Shown here piece after piece: positions 5,363-14,208 of a DNA stretch of 37,608 nt. The DNA comes from Mogibacterium sp. GTDB lineage: Bacteria; Bacillota; Clostridia; Peptostreptococcales; Anaerovoracaceae. The stretch is taken from assembly GCA_024403055.1 (NCBI GenBank), contig JAKSSO010000006.1, positions 1-37,608 of the forward strand. Direction: 5' to 3'. The notes under the pieces are model-generated. The model saw nothing but the letters and a program-made list of their open reading frames with translations, made no database searches and was not told the origin of the DNA. Position numbers and translations under genes: made by a program. The stretch's first letter is position 1. Every line of letters starts with the position of its first letter.

Positions 5363-7984
5363 CTACTTCTCTTTGATTGCTGCCTGTGCTGCTGCCAGTC
5401 TTGCAATAGGTACTCTGAATGGTGAGCAGGATACGTAGTTCAGACCAACCTTGTGGCAGAATTCTACAGATGCAGGATCTCCACCGTGCTCTCCGCAGAT
5501 ACCGAGCTTGATGTTAGGTCTTGTCTTCTTGCCGCCTTCTACTGCCATCTTAACCAGCTTGCCAATGCCTGTCTGGTCGAGTGACTGGAATGGATCTGAT
5601 GCAAGGATACCCTTAGCAACGTACTCCTTGATGATAGCGCCTGTATCGTCTCTGGAGAATCCGAATCCCATCTGTGTCAGGTCGTTAGTACCGAATGAGA
5701 AGAACTCAGCCTCTTCTGCGATCTCGTCAGCTGTAAGAGCAGCTCTAGGGATCTCGATCATGGTACCTACCATGTACTTCATGTCTTCGCCTGCCTCAGC
5801 GATCAGCTTGTCAGCAACCTCAACAATTGTCTTCTTAACGAACTTGAGCTCTTCAACATGTCCAACCAGTGGAACCATGATCTCAGGAACGATATCAAGT
5901 CCTTCTTCCTTGCGTACTTCCAGAGCAGCGCTGATGATAGCAGTTGTCTGCATCTCTGCGATCTCAGGATATGTAACAGCAAGTCTGCATCCTCTGTGAC
6001 CCAGCATTGGGTTGAACTCGTGGAGTTCGAGAGTCTTGTTTACGATCTTCTCGTAAGGAATTCCGAACTGCTCGGATACCTGCTTGATATCCTCATCAGT
6101 CTTAGGCAGGAACTCGTGAAGAGGTGGGTCTAAGAGTCTGATTGTTACAGGTCTGTCGCCCATTGCCTTGTAGATTCCCTTGAAGTCTTCCTTCTGGTAT
6201 GGCAGAAGTCCGTCGAGAGCTTCCTTTCTCTCTTCAACTGTCTCAGCAAGGATCATTCTTCTGATCTTAGGAATTCTCTCATCCTCGAAGAACATGTGCT
6301 CAGTTCTGCAGAGTCCGATACCCTCAGCACCGAACTTAACAGCCTGCTCAGCATCTCTTGGGTTATCAGCGTTAGTTCTAACCTTCAGAGTTCTTGCTTC
6401 GTCAGCCCACTGCATGATAGTTCCGAAGTCTCCGGAGAGCTCAGGAGCTACAGTCTTGATAGCCTCTGTGTATACGCTTCCGTCAGAACCGTTCAGGGAA
6501 ATGCTGTCTCCCTCTTTGTATACTTTGCCGCCAACTGTCAGAGTCTTGCCGGCCTCATCAACTGTGATCTCTTTGCATCCGGAAACGCAGCACTTACCCA
6601 TTCCTCTTGCTACTACTGCAGCGTGGGAAGTCATTCCGCCGAGTGCAGTCAGGATACCTTCTGCAGCAACCATTCCTGCGAGGTCCTCAGGGGAAGTCTC
6701 TTTTCTAACGAGGATAGCCTTGTGTCCTTCTGCTACTGCAGCAGCTGCGTCCTCAGCGCTGAAGTAGATCTGACCTGTAGCTGCTCCAGGTGATGCAGGG
6801 AGTCCCTTTGCAACTGCTGTTGCCTTCTTGAGCTCGTCAGCATCGAATGTAGGGTGAAGGAGCTGGTTGATCTGATCAGGCTCTACTCTCATTACAGCAG
6901 TGTCCTTATCGATAAGTCCCTCATTTACCATGTCTACAGCAACCTTAACTGCTGCAGCTGCAGTTCTCTTACCGTTACGAGTCTGGAGCATGAAGAGCTT
7001 TCTGTCTTCAACTGTGAACTCCATGTCCTGCATATCCTTGTAGTGCTTCTCAAGAGTCTCTGCAACCTTTTCGAACTGTGCGAATACCTCTGGGAAAGCG
7101 TCTGCCATCTCGGAGATAGGCTGTGGAGTTCTGATACCTGCTACTACGTCCTCGCCCTGTGCGTTTACGAGGAACTCACCAAAGAGCTTGTTCTCGCCGT
7201 CTGCAGGGTTACGTGTGAATGCTACACCTGTTCCGGAATTGTTTCCGCTGTTACCGAATACCATTGACTGTACGTTTACAGCTGTTCCGAGTGAAGCGGA
7301 GATATTGTTCATTGCTCTGTAGAGAATAGCTCTCTCATTGTTCCAGGATCTGAATACAGCCTTGATAGCCTCAAGCAGCTGATCCTTAGGCTCCTGTGGG
7401 AACTCTCTTCCGAGTGCCTTCTTAACAACTTCCTTGTATCCTACGATTACCTCTTTGAGGTCTTCTGTAGTCAGGTCTACGTCGTACTCAACGCCGGCTT
7501 TCTTCTTCTGTCCGTCGAATACTTCGTCAAAGTTGGACTTCTTGATCTCAAGAACTACATCACCGAACATCTGGATGAATCTTCTGTAGCTGTCGTAAGC
7601 GAATCTGTCGTTACCTGTCTTCTTAGCAAGACCTTCAACAGCAACGTCGTTCAGTCCGAGGTTCAGGATAGTGTCCATCATACCAGGCATGGAGATAGGT
7701 GCTCCGGATCTTACGGAAACGAGCAGCGGATTGTCATTGTCTCCGAACTTCTTGCCCATTACCTCTTCCAGTTCAGCAACGTGCTCCCATACTTCATCGA
7801 TGATTGCCTGATCCAGCTTGCCGCCGTCTGCAATGTACTTTCTGCATACATCAGTTGTGATAGTAAAACCGAATGGTACAGGAAGTCCGATGTTTGTCAT
7901 CTCAGCAAGGTTAGCTCCCTTTCCGCCGAGAAGATCTCTCATGTCCTTTGTTCCCTCATTGAAGGAATAAACATATTTAGCCAT
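5363..7984 (-). CDS. ppdK: Pyruvate, phosphate dikinase
   Basis: PPDK interconverts pyruvate + ATP + phosphate and PEP + AMP + pyrophosphate, in anaerobes often in the glycolytic, ATP-forming direction. The 873-residue product has the usual three parts: an N-terminal ATP-grasp domain (GGKGANLAEM near the start); the swivelling phosphohistidine domain, with the catalytic His near residue 454 in GGMTSHAAVVARGMG; and the C-terminal PEP/pyruvate barrel with LGHRGCRL, FSFGTNDLTQ and the GICGEHGGDP cysteine. The frame is open 11 codons further upstream, but AAGGAGAAG lies just before the MAKYVYSF ATG, so that start is used. It is 53 nt downstream of glyS and is the last gene of the operon. All key residues are intact. 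Confidence 0.98.
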   Translation of the reverse strand: MAKYVYSFNEGTKDMRDLLGGKGANLAEMTNIGLPVPFGFTITTDVCRKYIADGGKLDQAIIDEVWEHVAELEEVMGKKFGDNDNPLLVSVRSGAPISMPGMMDTILNLGLNDVAVEGLAKKTGNDRFAYDSYRRFIQMFGDVVLEIKKSNFDEVFDGQKKKAGVEYDVDLTTEDLKEVIVGYKEVVKKALGREFPQEPKDQLLEAIKAVFRSWNNERAILYRAMNNISASLGTAVNVQSMVFGNSGNNSGTGVAFTRNPADGENKLFGEFLVNAQGEDVVAGIRTPQPISEMADAFPEVFAQFEKVAETLEKHYKDMQDMEFTVEDRKLFMLQTRNGKRTAAAAVKVAVDMVNEGLIDKDTAVMRVEPDQINQLLHPTFDADELKKATAVAKGLPASPGAATGQIYFSAEDAAAAVAEGHKAILVRKETSPEDLAGMVAAEGILTALGGMTSHAAVVARGMGKCCVSGCKEITVDEAGKTLTVGGKVYKEGDSISLNGSDGSVYTEAIKTVAPELSGDFGTIMQWADEARTLKVRTNADNPRDAEQAVKFGAEGIGLCRTEHMFFEDERIPKIRRMILAETVEERKEALDGLLPYQKEDFKGIYKAMGDRPVTIRLLDPPLHEFLPKTDEDIKQVSEQFGIPYEKIVNKTLELHEFNPMLGHRGCRLAVTYPEIAEMQTTAIISAALEVRKEEGLDIVPEIMVPLVGHVEELKFVKKTIVEVADKLIAEAGEDMKYMVGTMIEIPRAALTADEIAEEAEFFSFGTNDLTQMGFGFSRDDTGAIIKEYVAKGILASDPFQSLDQTGIGKLVKMAVEGGKKTRPNIKLGICGEHGGDPASVEFCHKVGLNYVSCSPFRVPIARLAAAQAAIKEK

Positions 7985-8037
7985 ACTTCTTCTCCTTTTT
8001 TTAATTAAACCGAGCATACGCTCAAACTATAACTATA

Positions 8038-9468
8038 TTAGAATCTGAGCCTCTGCTCAATGTATTCTCTTACTTCAGAAACAGGAACTCTTACCTGCTC
8101 CATTGTGTCTCTGTCACGGATAGTGACAGAATTGTCCTCAGCTGTCTCGAAGTCAACGCAGATGCTGAACGGTGTTCCGATCTCGTCTTCTCTTCTGTAT
8201 CTCTTGCCGATGGAACCGCTTGCGTCGTACTCTACCATGAAGTACTTGCTGAGCTCCTCATAGATAGGCAGAGCTACATCTTCAAGCTTCTTGCTGAGTG
8301 GCAGAACAGCAGCCTTGTAAGGTGCGAGTGCCGGGTGCAGTCTCAGGACTGTACGTACGTCCTCTTTGCCCTTGCCGTCTGTCAGCACTTCTTCATCATA
8401 TGCATCTACCAGGAATGCGAGCACCAGTCTCTCAACTCCTACTGAAGGCTCAATGCAGTACGGTACGTATCTCTCATTGGTCTCAGGATCGAGATAGCTC
8501 ATGTCTTCGCCTGAATGATTCTGGTGAGCCATCAGGTCAAAGTCAGTTCTGGAAGCTATGCCCCATAACTCGCCCCATCCGAATGGGAAGAGGTACTCGA
8601 TGTCAGAAGTTGCGTTACTGTAGTGTGAAAGCTCTTCCTGGCTGTGGTCTCTGAGTCTTGTGAACTCTTTGCTGAGGCCGAGGTTGCCGAGGAAGCTTGT
8701 GCAGTAGTCCTTCCAGTATGCGAACCAGTCAAGCTCTGTGCCAGGCTTGCAGAAGAACTCCAGCTCCATCTGCTCGAATTCTCTTACTCTGAAAATGAAG
8801 TTTCCCGGAGTGATCTCGTTACGGAATGATTTGCCGACCTGTGCGATACCGAACGGGATCTTCTTGCGGGCTGTTCTCTGAACGCTCTTGAAGTTTACGA
8901 AGATTCCCTGTGCTGTCTCAGGTCTCATGTAGATCTCAGCCTTGCTGTCCTCTGTTACACCCTGAAAGGTCTTGAACATGAGGTTGAACTGTCTGATACC
9001 TGTGAAATCCTTCTTGCCGCACTCAGGACATGCAATGCCCTTCTCTTCGATGAATTTCTCCATCTTCTCGTTGGACCATCCGTCAACGACCTCTTCGATG
9101 CCCTGCTCTGCAAGATAGTCTTCGATGAGCTTGTCAGCTCTGTATCTTGTTTTGCATGCCTTGCAGTCGAGCAGCGGGTCTGAGAATCCGCCTACGTGTC
9201 CGGATGCCACCCATGTCTCAGGGTTCATCAGGATAGCTGCATCAAGACCAACATTGTATCTGGACTCCTGAACGAACTTACGTCTCCATGCGTCCTTAAT
9301 GTTGTTCTTGAACTCAACTCCGAGAGGACCGAAGTCCCATGTGTTAGCGAGTCCGCCGTAGATCTCTGAGCCCGGGAAGATATATCCTCTGTTCTTGCAC
9401 AGAGCGATGATCTTCTCCATCGTTACGGCTCTATCGACATCCGGCATTCCTGTCTTGTCAATTGCCAT
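8038..9468 (-). CDS. glyS: Glycyl-tRNA synthetase (alpha2 type)
   Basis: This is a class II aminoacyl-tRNA synthetase that charges tRNA-Gly with glycine. The 476 residues match the dimeric, single-chain type rather than the alpha2beta2 glyQ/glyS type. Visible parts include the N-terminal motif 1 region, a zinc-type module ([11 protein letters not shown] and CPECGKKDF), motif 2 ([20 protein letters not shown]), and motif 3 near [10 protein letters not shown]. The C-terminal anticodon-binding domain starts about [21 protein letters not shown] precedes the ATG. No T-box is seen in the short gap upstream, so its expression probably follows the operon promoter. Confidence 0.98.
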   Translation of the reverse strand: MAIDKTGMPDVDRAVTMEKIIALCKNRGYIFPGSEIYGGLANTWDFGPLGVEFKNNIKDAWRRKFVQESRYNVGLDAAILMNPETWVASGHVGGFSDPLLDCKACKTRYRADKLIEDYLAEQGIEEVVDGWSNEKMEKFIEEKGIACPECGKKDFTGIRQFNLMFKTFQGVTEDSKAEIYMRPETAQGIFVNFKSVQRTARKKIPFGIAQVGKSFRNEITPGNFIFRVREFEQMELEFFCKPGTELDWFAYWKDYCTSFLGNLGLSKEFTRLRDHSQEELSHYSNATSDIEYLFPFGWGELWGIASRTDFDLMAHQNHSGEDMSYLDPETNERYVPYCIEPSVGVERLVLAFLVDAYDEEVLTDGKGKEDVRTVLRLHPALAPYKAAVLPLSKKLEDVALPIYEELSKYFMVEYDASGSIGKRYRREDEIGTPFSICVDFETAEDNSVTIRDRDTMEQVRVPVSEVREYIEQRLRF

Positions 9469-9490
9469 GTTATGTATGTTCTCCTTTTCC

Positions 9491-9509
9491 CTGCATCTGG
9501 CTGATGCAG
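9491..9509. other. Short hairpin between the DUF4342 gene and glyS
   Basis: CTGCATC and GATGCAG pair around a five-base loop, ending 22 nt before the glyS ATG. No T-tract follows on the minus strand. It may mark RNA processing or simply be chance. Confidence 0.35.
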
Positions 9510-9520
9510 TAAATTATCGA

Positions 9521-10141
9521 TTAGTCGAGTTTCTTGATAATATCATCAAGAAGTTTCTGGCCCTTCTTCTTAGCCTTGGATCCGAGATCTTCGAGTGTGT
9601 CCATTGCCTTGTCCATGGTGCCTCCATCCTTGCTGAAGTCGTCCCACTTCTCTTTGCCCTTGCTGATCACCTTCTCACCGGTCTTTACGAACGAAGCGAT
9701 CTTTTCGTTTTCCTCAGCCTTGCTTACTGCCCCCTTGACTTTGCCGTCAAGATCGATGACCTGTCCGTCCTGGTCAACGAACTCGATATCGCACTGATAA
9801 CCGAGTGCTGCAACAACGCCGATGATAACTACCCATGGCACGAGCAGCGCGCCTGCAACACCAACAGTTACAGGGAAGTTAACATAATTCTTTCCATTCT
9901 TGCTGACAACGATCTTAGTGATATTTCCCTTATCCACGATCTCCTTCATCTTCTGGAAGATCGGGCTGTCCTTAAGACTTGGGCCGTTAACAGCATTGTA
10001 TTCTTCGTCTTTCTTCTTCTCGAGAGCGATGATAGCGTCAACTACGCTTCCTTCACAATTCTCAAGAACTTCTTTAGCTTCTTCGTATGTGCAACCGGTC
10101 TTCTCTTTTACCAGTTCGATTTTCTCAAGATTAATTTCCAA
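9521..10141 (-). CDS. UBA-like/DUF4342 domain protein
   Basis: The first 40 residues (KTGCTYEEAKEVLENCEGSVVDAI) form a UBA/TS-N-like three-helix domain as in EF-Ts and NAC. The middle (KNGKNYVNFPVTVGVAGALLVPWVVIIGVVAALGYQCDIEF) matches DUF4342, with a hydrophobic membrane-like stretch. The C-terminus is lysine-rich. The start chosen is a TTG four bases after the recO stop, because GGAGG lies seven bases before it and the resulting MEINLEKIELVKEKTG fits the domain start; the open frame runs 23 codons further into recO. The function is not known. Its place in a recO-era-glyS operon hints at a link to translation or RNA processes. It is 206 residues long. Confidence 0.8.
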   Translation of the reverse strand: MEINLEKIELVKEKTGCTYEEAKEVLENCEGSVVDAIIALEKKKDEEYNAVNGPSLKDSPIFQKMKEIVDKGNITKIVVSKNGKNYVNFPVTVGVAGALLVPWVVIIGVVAALGYQCDIEFVDQDGQVIDLDGKVKGAVSKAEENEKIASFVKTGEKVISKGKEKWDDFSKDGGTMDKAMDTLEDLGSKAKKKGQKLLDDIIKKLD

Positions 10142-10145
10142 TTGA

Positions 10146-10925
10146 TTACCTCCATTCAACGTCGTCAAAGAGCACATCGACCCCCATGTAGTGATCGATA
10201 TACTCTCCAAGAATTTTCTTTATCTGCTTTGAAACCTCCGGCTTAAGAGTGACTCTTTCGAACTTCTCAAGCGGTTGTTCCATAAAATAACCAATTATAG
10301 TAATAATATCAAATTGCGGTCTGTAAATCAACGAATTGCTTCCCGTTTTTTCCCGCTCCGCACAGTTTTCGCAGATGATCCCGCCGGAGCTTACCGAGAA
10401 GGAATATGCCTTTTTACCGCCTCCGATCTCATAGCCAAAATGTGCGATATCTTTGCCGCAATTCACGCAGCAGCCGAGCTCGGGCATGACGCCCTGAACA
10501 CGTAATGTTTTTACTATGAATGCATACAGCAGCGTCTCATAATTGCCGTTCGCACGGCTTATTGACTCAAGGAATTCCAGAGTCATGTCGAAGATCTTAG
10601 GTCTCGGCTGTTCATCCTCAAGTATTCTATCCAGATACTCGATGAATTTTGATGCGACAAGGAATCTGTCGAAGTCCTCGCCTATCGAATAATAGCTCTT
10701 CATCACCTGAGCCGAATTGATGCTGTATGATTCTCTGCCCTTGAAGATATCGTATTCGGCATATGTAAAAGGCCGCAATGCAAGAGCGGATTTTGTCTTG
10801 CTCTTCTCATTGATGGAAGTGCCCGCACCGATCTTGCCGTATTTCCTGGTGAACACGGTGATCATGCGCCTGTTATTCGCGATCTTGCGCTGTTTTAATA
10901 CGATGCCTTCTGTGCTTATATTCAT
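10146..10925 (-). CDS. recO: DNA repair protein RecO
   Basis: RecO works with RecR and RecF to load RecA onto SSB-coated single strands and also anneals DNA. The 259-residue protein has the N-terminal OB fold (TEGIVLKQRKIANNRRMITVFTRKYGKI), a helical middle, and a zinc module (CCVNCGKD ... GGIICENCAE). The ATG overlaps the era stop by one base, which indicates translational coupling. Length and order (era-recO-glyS) are typical for Firmicutes. Confidence 0.95.
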   Translation of the reverse strand: MNISTEGIVLKQRKIANNRRMITVFTRKYGKIGAGTSINEKSKTKSALALRPFTYAEYDIFKGRESYSINSAQVMKSYYSIGEDFDRFLVASKFIEYLDRILEDEQPRPKIFDMTLEFLESISRANGNYETLLYAFIVKTLRVQGVMPELGCCVNCGKDIAHFGYEIGGGKKAYSFSVSSGGIICENCAEREKTGSNSLIYRPQFDIITIIGYFMEQPLEKFERVTLKPEVSKQIKKILGEYIDHYMGVDVLFDDVEWR

Positions 10926-11824
10926 TATTCGTCCTTGTATCCGAAATTGCGGATCGTTCGATCAGAGTCTCGCCAGTTCTCCTTGACCTTGACCCAGAGC
11001 GACAGGAACACTTTGGTCCCCAGCAGATCCTCTATCTCAAGTCTTGCAGCCTTGCCTACTCCCTTGAGCTTGTTGCCGTTCTTGCCGATAATGATCGACT
11101 TGTGCGACTTGCGCTCACAGTAGATGACAGCGCTGATATCCGTTATACGGTCATGTTCCTCGAATGATTCGATCTCTACGGCAACTCCGTGAGGCACTTC
11201 GTCATTCAGATAGTTGAGCAGCTTCTCACGAATGATCTCGCTGACGATAAAGCGCTCCGGGTGATCGGTCGCCATGTCTTCAGGGTAGTACATCGGGCCG
11301 TCTTCCATGTATGAAGCCAGCTTGTCGATCAGCATCTGAACATTGTCTCCCTTGAGTGCGGAAACTCCATAGATATCGTCGAAAAGCCCCATGGCCTCAT
11401 ACTCGTTGTACAGGCGCAGATACTTCTCCGGGCCCATGAGATCCATCTTGTTGATGGCAAGGATCTTAGGAGCATCAGCGTTCCTGATCATCTCGATCAA
11501 CTTGCTGTCTCCAGTTCCGAATTCCTTGGTGCCGTCCACCATGAGCACGATAACATCAACGCCCTTGAATGTGTTGATCGCTGTCTCATTGATGGCTGAG
11601 CCCAGCTTGTTATGCGGCTTGTGGATGCCCGGTGTATCAAGGAATATCATCTGCAGACCTTCGCCGTTGTCGTAGTCAAGATCTGTATAAATGCCTGTTA
11701 TTCTGTTGAGTGTTGTCTGCGGCTTGTCCGAAGTGATCGCGATCTTCTCACCGAGCACCGCATTCAACAGTGTCGATTTGCCTACATTCGGTCGGCCGAT
11801 AATTCCGATAAATCCTGATTTCAT
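10925..11824 (-). CDS. era: GTPase Era
   Basis: Era is a ribosome-assembly GTPase that binds the 3' end of 16S rRNA. In the 299-residue form used here, G1 is GRPNVGKS (10-17), G3 is DTPG, and G4 is NKMD. The C-terminal KH domain carries GKNGNKLKGVGKAARLEIE and ends in FLSLWVKVKENWR. The frame is open 20 codons further upstream, into ybeY, but MKSGFIGIIGRPNVGKST is the family's normal N-terminus and AGGAGAG lies 11 bases before its ATG. Confidence 0.97.
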   Translation of the reverse strand: MKSGFIGIIGRPNVGKSTLLNAVLGEKIAITSDKPQTTLNRITGIYTDLDYDNGEGLQMIFLDTPGIHKPHNKLGSAINETAINTFKGVDVIVLMVDGTKEFGTGDSKLIEMIRNADAPKILAINKMDLMGPEKYLRLYNEYEAMGLFDDIYGVSALKGDNVQMLIDKLASYMEDGPMYYPEDMATDHPERFIVSEIIREKLLNYLNDEVPHGVAVEIESFEEHDRITDISAVIYCERKSHKSIIIGKNGNKLKGVGKAARLEIEDLLGTKVFLSLWVKVKENWRDSDRTIRNFGYKDE

Positions 11825-11852
11825 TTCTGTATATACTCTCCTGTCGCTGTCA

Positions 11853-12365
11853 TCAGTCGACTCTCTTCGGTATTGCGATCGCATCCATGACAGCTTCTTC
11901 GCGGGATCTCATCTCGCTCTTCTCTTCCTCTGTCTCGTGATCATATCCGAAAAGGTGGAAGATGCTGTGCACGAAAAGATATATGAGCTCTCTTCTGATG
12001 CCTGTTCCGTATTCCTCGGCCTGCTCAAGTGCTCTGTCGTAGCAGATAACGACATCGCCCAGCATTACCTCATTGCCTTCAACGCCGAATTCACTGATAT
12101 CCGAAACAAGCTCTTCTTCATCCGCAAACTGCGGGAACGAAAGCACATCTGTCACCTTGTCGATGCCTCTGTACTCTTTATTCAGTTCCTGTATCTCATC
12201 GCGGTCCACGATGGTGACGCTGAGCTCAACAGGCAGATCGCCGGCTTTCTGCTCGCCAAAACTGTCCCCGAGTTCGATCTCCATCGCTGTCTCTGCAGCC
12301 TTGTCCATCAGGAGGACTGTTTCTTCGCTCAGTCTTCCCTCTTCATCACTTACATAAATAATCAT
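11853..12365 (-). CDS. ybeY: Endoribonuclease YbeY (rRNA maturation)
   Basis: YbeY is a zinc-dependent endoribonuclease for 16S rRNA 3' maturation and ribosome quality control. The signature HSIFHLFGYDH supplies the three zinc ligands (H-x3-H-x5-H). VTDVLSFP and LGDVVICYDRA are also standard. The protein has 170 residues. Its ATG overlaps the phoH TGA (ATGA), so the two are translationally coupled. Position between phoH and era is the classic Firmicute order. Confidence 0.97.
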   Translation of the reverse strand: MIIYVSDEEGRLSEETVLLMDKAAETAMEIELGDSFGEQKAGDLPVELSVTIVDRDEIQELNKEYRGIDKVTDVLSFPQFADEEELVSDISEFGVEGNEVMLGDVVICYDRALEQAEEYGTGIRRELIYLFVHSIFHLFGYDHETEEEKSEMRSREEAVMDAIAIPKRVD

Positions 12366-13357
12366 CGATTGCTCACCTTATCGCCTTTAACATTGGTATT
12401 TCTGACTTTATTCTTTTTATCAAAGGCCTCATATGCCTTGATGATCCTCTTGACCAGCTCATGTCTCACAACGTCGAGCTCGGTAAAGTAGCTGAACTCG
12501 ATGCCTTCCACTCCGTTCAGCACTCTGCTCGCATCTCTGAGTCCCGACTGTGTGCCGTTCGGCAGGTCTATCTGTGTAACGTCTCCTGTTACAACTACCT
12601 TGGAGTTGAATCCCATTCGGGTCAGGAACATCTTCATCTGCTCACGAGTGGTGTTCTGCGCCTCATCAAGAATGATAAATGAGTTATCAAGTGTACGTCC
12701 TCTCATATATGCCAGAGGAACTACTTCAATGACGCCTTTCTCGCGCAGCTTGAGCGCTGCCTCAGGTCCGAGCACGTCATAAAGCGCATCATAAAGTGGT
12801 CTGAGATACGGGTCGACCTTCTCCTGCATGTCTCCCGGGAGAAAGCCGAGCCTCTCTCCGGCTTCAACTGCAGGACGCGTCAGAATGATCCTCTCGACAT
12901 CCTTATTCTTATAAGCCGTAATGGCCATGGCACATGCGAGGTATGTTTTGCCCGTACCTGCAGGACCTATTCCGAACACCATGTCCGAGCGTCTTATCTT
13001 GTCGACATACTCCTTCTGACCCTTGGTCTTAGGCTTGAGCGGACGGCCCATGTGGGTGTAGCAGATGATGTCTTTGGACGTCTTCTCCTCGTCAAATTCC
13101 TGTGCGCCGACCTCCATGTCGATAATGTAATTGAGACGCTGAGGATCAAGGTCAGGTGCAACATTGAGTGCCTCTATAAGTCTCGCGATAATGCGCGCTG
13201 CGAGCTCCGGGTCCTCACCTCTGATGATGAGTGCCTCGTCTCTCAGCACCATGGCTGTTCCGGTGATCTTCTCTACCGCCTTGACGTTGGCATCGTAGTT
13301 ACCGAACAAAGCCTGGATATTAACATTTTCAGGAATCGTTACTCTTAATTCTTTCAT
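12362..13357 (-). CDS. phoH: PhoH family ATPase
   Basis: PhoH-like proteins are P-loop ATPases related to the RecD/SF1 helicase core and are thought to act in RNA metabolism with YbeY. The 331-residue product has an N-terminal KH-like part (residues 1-80), Walker A GPAGTGKT (131-138), and Walker B FIILDEAQNT, with the TGDVTQIDLP motif following. The C-terminus is highly basic. It lies 36 nt downstream of yqeY, and the gap holds one of two matching TGTAAAG palindromes. Confidence 0.95.
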   Translation of the reverse strand: MKELRVTIPENVNIQALFGNYDANVKAVEKITGTAMVLRDEALIIRGEDPELAARIIARLIEALNVAPDLDPQRLNYIIDMEVGAQEFDEEKTSKDIICYTHMGRPLKPKTKGQKEYVDKIRRSDMVFGIGPAGTGKTYLACAMAITAYKNKDVERIILTRPAVEAGERLGFLPGDMQEKVDPYLRPLYDALYDVLGPEAALKLREKGVIEVVPLAYMRGRTLDNSFIILDEAQNTTREQMKMFLTRMGFNSKVVVTGDVTQIDLPNGTQSGLRDASRVLNGVEGIEFSYFTELDVVRHELVKRIIKAYEAFDKKNKVRNTNVKGDKVSNR

Positions 13358-13375
13358 TAAACTCTGCTTTCTATA

Positions 13376-13393
13376 TGTAAAGTATCCTTTACA
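13376..13393. promoter_or_regulatory. TGTAAAG-N4-CTTTACA palindrome, downstream copy
   Basis: A perfect 7-bp inverted repeat with a TATC centre lies between the yqeY stop and the phoH start. The same arms recur at 13867-13884 on the other side of yqeY. It could be a protein-binding site or a small RNA hairpin. Confidence 0.5.
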
Positions 13394-13849
13394 TTACTTC
13401 TTGCTCAGAAATTCTTTAACCTTCTTGTTTACAAGGCCGCCGTCTGCTGCATCCTTGAGCTCTGCCATGCATTCCTTCATGAGCATGCCCATGTTCTTCA
13501 TGCCCTCAGTGATCCCGAGTCTCTCTGCAACTTCTGCTACCTTATCTGCGATAGCTTCCTCTGACATCTCCTCAGGGAGATATGCCTTGAGGACATCGAT
13601 CTCCTTGTTGTATGCCTCAAGAAGGTCATCTCTTCCGCCCTTTGCGAAATCTGCAAGGGCATCAGTTCTCATCTTGACCTGCTTCTTGATGATCTTAACG
13701 ATCTCAGCATCGTCCTCAATAACTACTCTCTGGTCTACCTCGTGCTGCTTGATAGCTGCTCTTACCAGATTAACTGTTTCTTTTTTTACCTGATCACCGG
13801 CCTTCATTGCCGCTTTGTAATCTTCCATTAACTGTTCTTTAAGTCCCAT
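13394..13849 (-). CDS. yqeY: GatB/YqeY domain protein
   Basis: This 151-residue helical protein is homologous to the tail domain of GatB, the tRNA-binding part of the Asp/Glu-tRNA amidotransferase. Free-standing YqeY is widespread next to rpsU, and its exact role is uncertain. MGLKEQLMEDYKAAMKAGDQ and the C-terminal GMKNMGMLMKECMAELKDAADGGLVNKKVKEFL are the family's two conserved ends. It follows rpsU across an intercistronic terminator. Confidence 0.95.
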   Translation of the reverse strand: MGLKEQLMEDYKAAMKAGDQVKKETVNLVRAAIKQHEVDQRVVIEDDAEIVKIIKKQVKMRTDALADFAKGGRDDLLEAYNKEIDVLKAYLPEEMSEEAIADKVAEVAERLGITEGMKNMGMLMKECMAELKDAADGGLVNKKVKEFLSKK

Positions 13850-13866
13850 GATGTCTCCTTTCGTAA

Positions 13867-13884
13867 TGTAAAGTTGTCTTTACA
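13867..13884. promoter_or_regulatory. TGTAAAG-N4-CTTTACA palindrome, upstream copy
   Basis: A perfect 7-bp inverted repeat with a TTGT centre lies just upstream of the yqeY ribosome binding site. The arms are identical to those at 13376-13393. Confidence 0.5.
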
Positions 13885-13908
13885 TATATATTATCTTATT
13901 AAAGAAAA

Positions 13909-13935
13909 ATGCGAACGACCCGCAGGTGTTCGCAT
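13909..13935 (-). terminator. Intercistronic terminator after rpsU
   Basis: ATGCGAAC (13909-13916) pairs with GTTCGCAT (13928-13935), and on the minus strand TTTTTCTTT follows. Partial termination here would let rpsU be expressed far above the rest of the operon. Confidence 0.8.
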
Positions 13936-13947
13936 CCTTTTTATTGA

Positions 13948-14127
13948 TTAGTATTTTCTAGCCTTCTTACGAGCAGCCTCTGACTTTTTCTTTCTCTTTA
14001 CGCTTGGCTTCTCATAATGCTCTCTCTTACGCAGCTCTGCCATAACGCCATCGCGAGCGCAAGATCTCTTAAATCTCTTAAGAGCGCTTTCTAAGCTTTC
14101 GTTTTCTCTTACTACAACCTGTGCCAT
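13948..14127 (-). CDS. rpsU: 30S ribosomal protein S21
   Basis: This 59-residue basic protein starts [20 protein letters not shown], includes REHYEKPS, and ends in a Lys/Arg-rich tail ([14 protein letters not shown]). These are the S21 hallmarks. S21 sits near the anti-Shine-Dalgarno region of the 30S subunit. A strong AGGAGGTGAG site precedes the ATG, and a consensus promoter lies about 50 nt upstream. It is the first gene of the operon running to ppdK. Confidence 0.97.
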   Translation of the reverse strand: MAQVVVRENESLESALKRFKRSCARDGVMAELRKREHYEKPSVKRKKKSEAARKKARKY

Positions 14128-14179
14128 ATTCTTGTCTCACCTCCTGACGCTAGTGGATTTTTATTTTCACAACGGGCTG

Positions 14180-14208
14180 ATTATACATTAACTAAAACAG
14201 CTTGTCAA
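14180..14208 (-). promoter_or_regulatory. Consensus sigma-A promoter of the rpsU operon
   Basis: On the minus strand TTGACA (14203-14208), a 17-bp spacer and TATAAT (14180-14185) match consensus perfectly. The -35 box lies inside the last codons of nnr. Confidence 0.9.

Noticed and set aside
9469..9520. T-box leader for glyS
   Set aside because: The gap is only 52 nt, with one small hairpin and no T-box bulge sequence or terminator.
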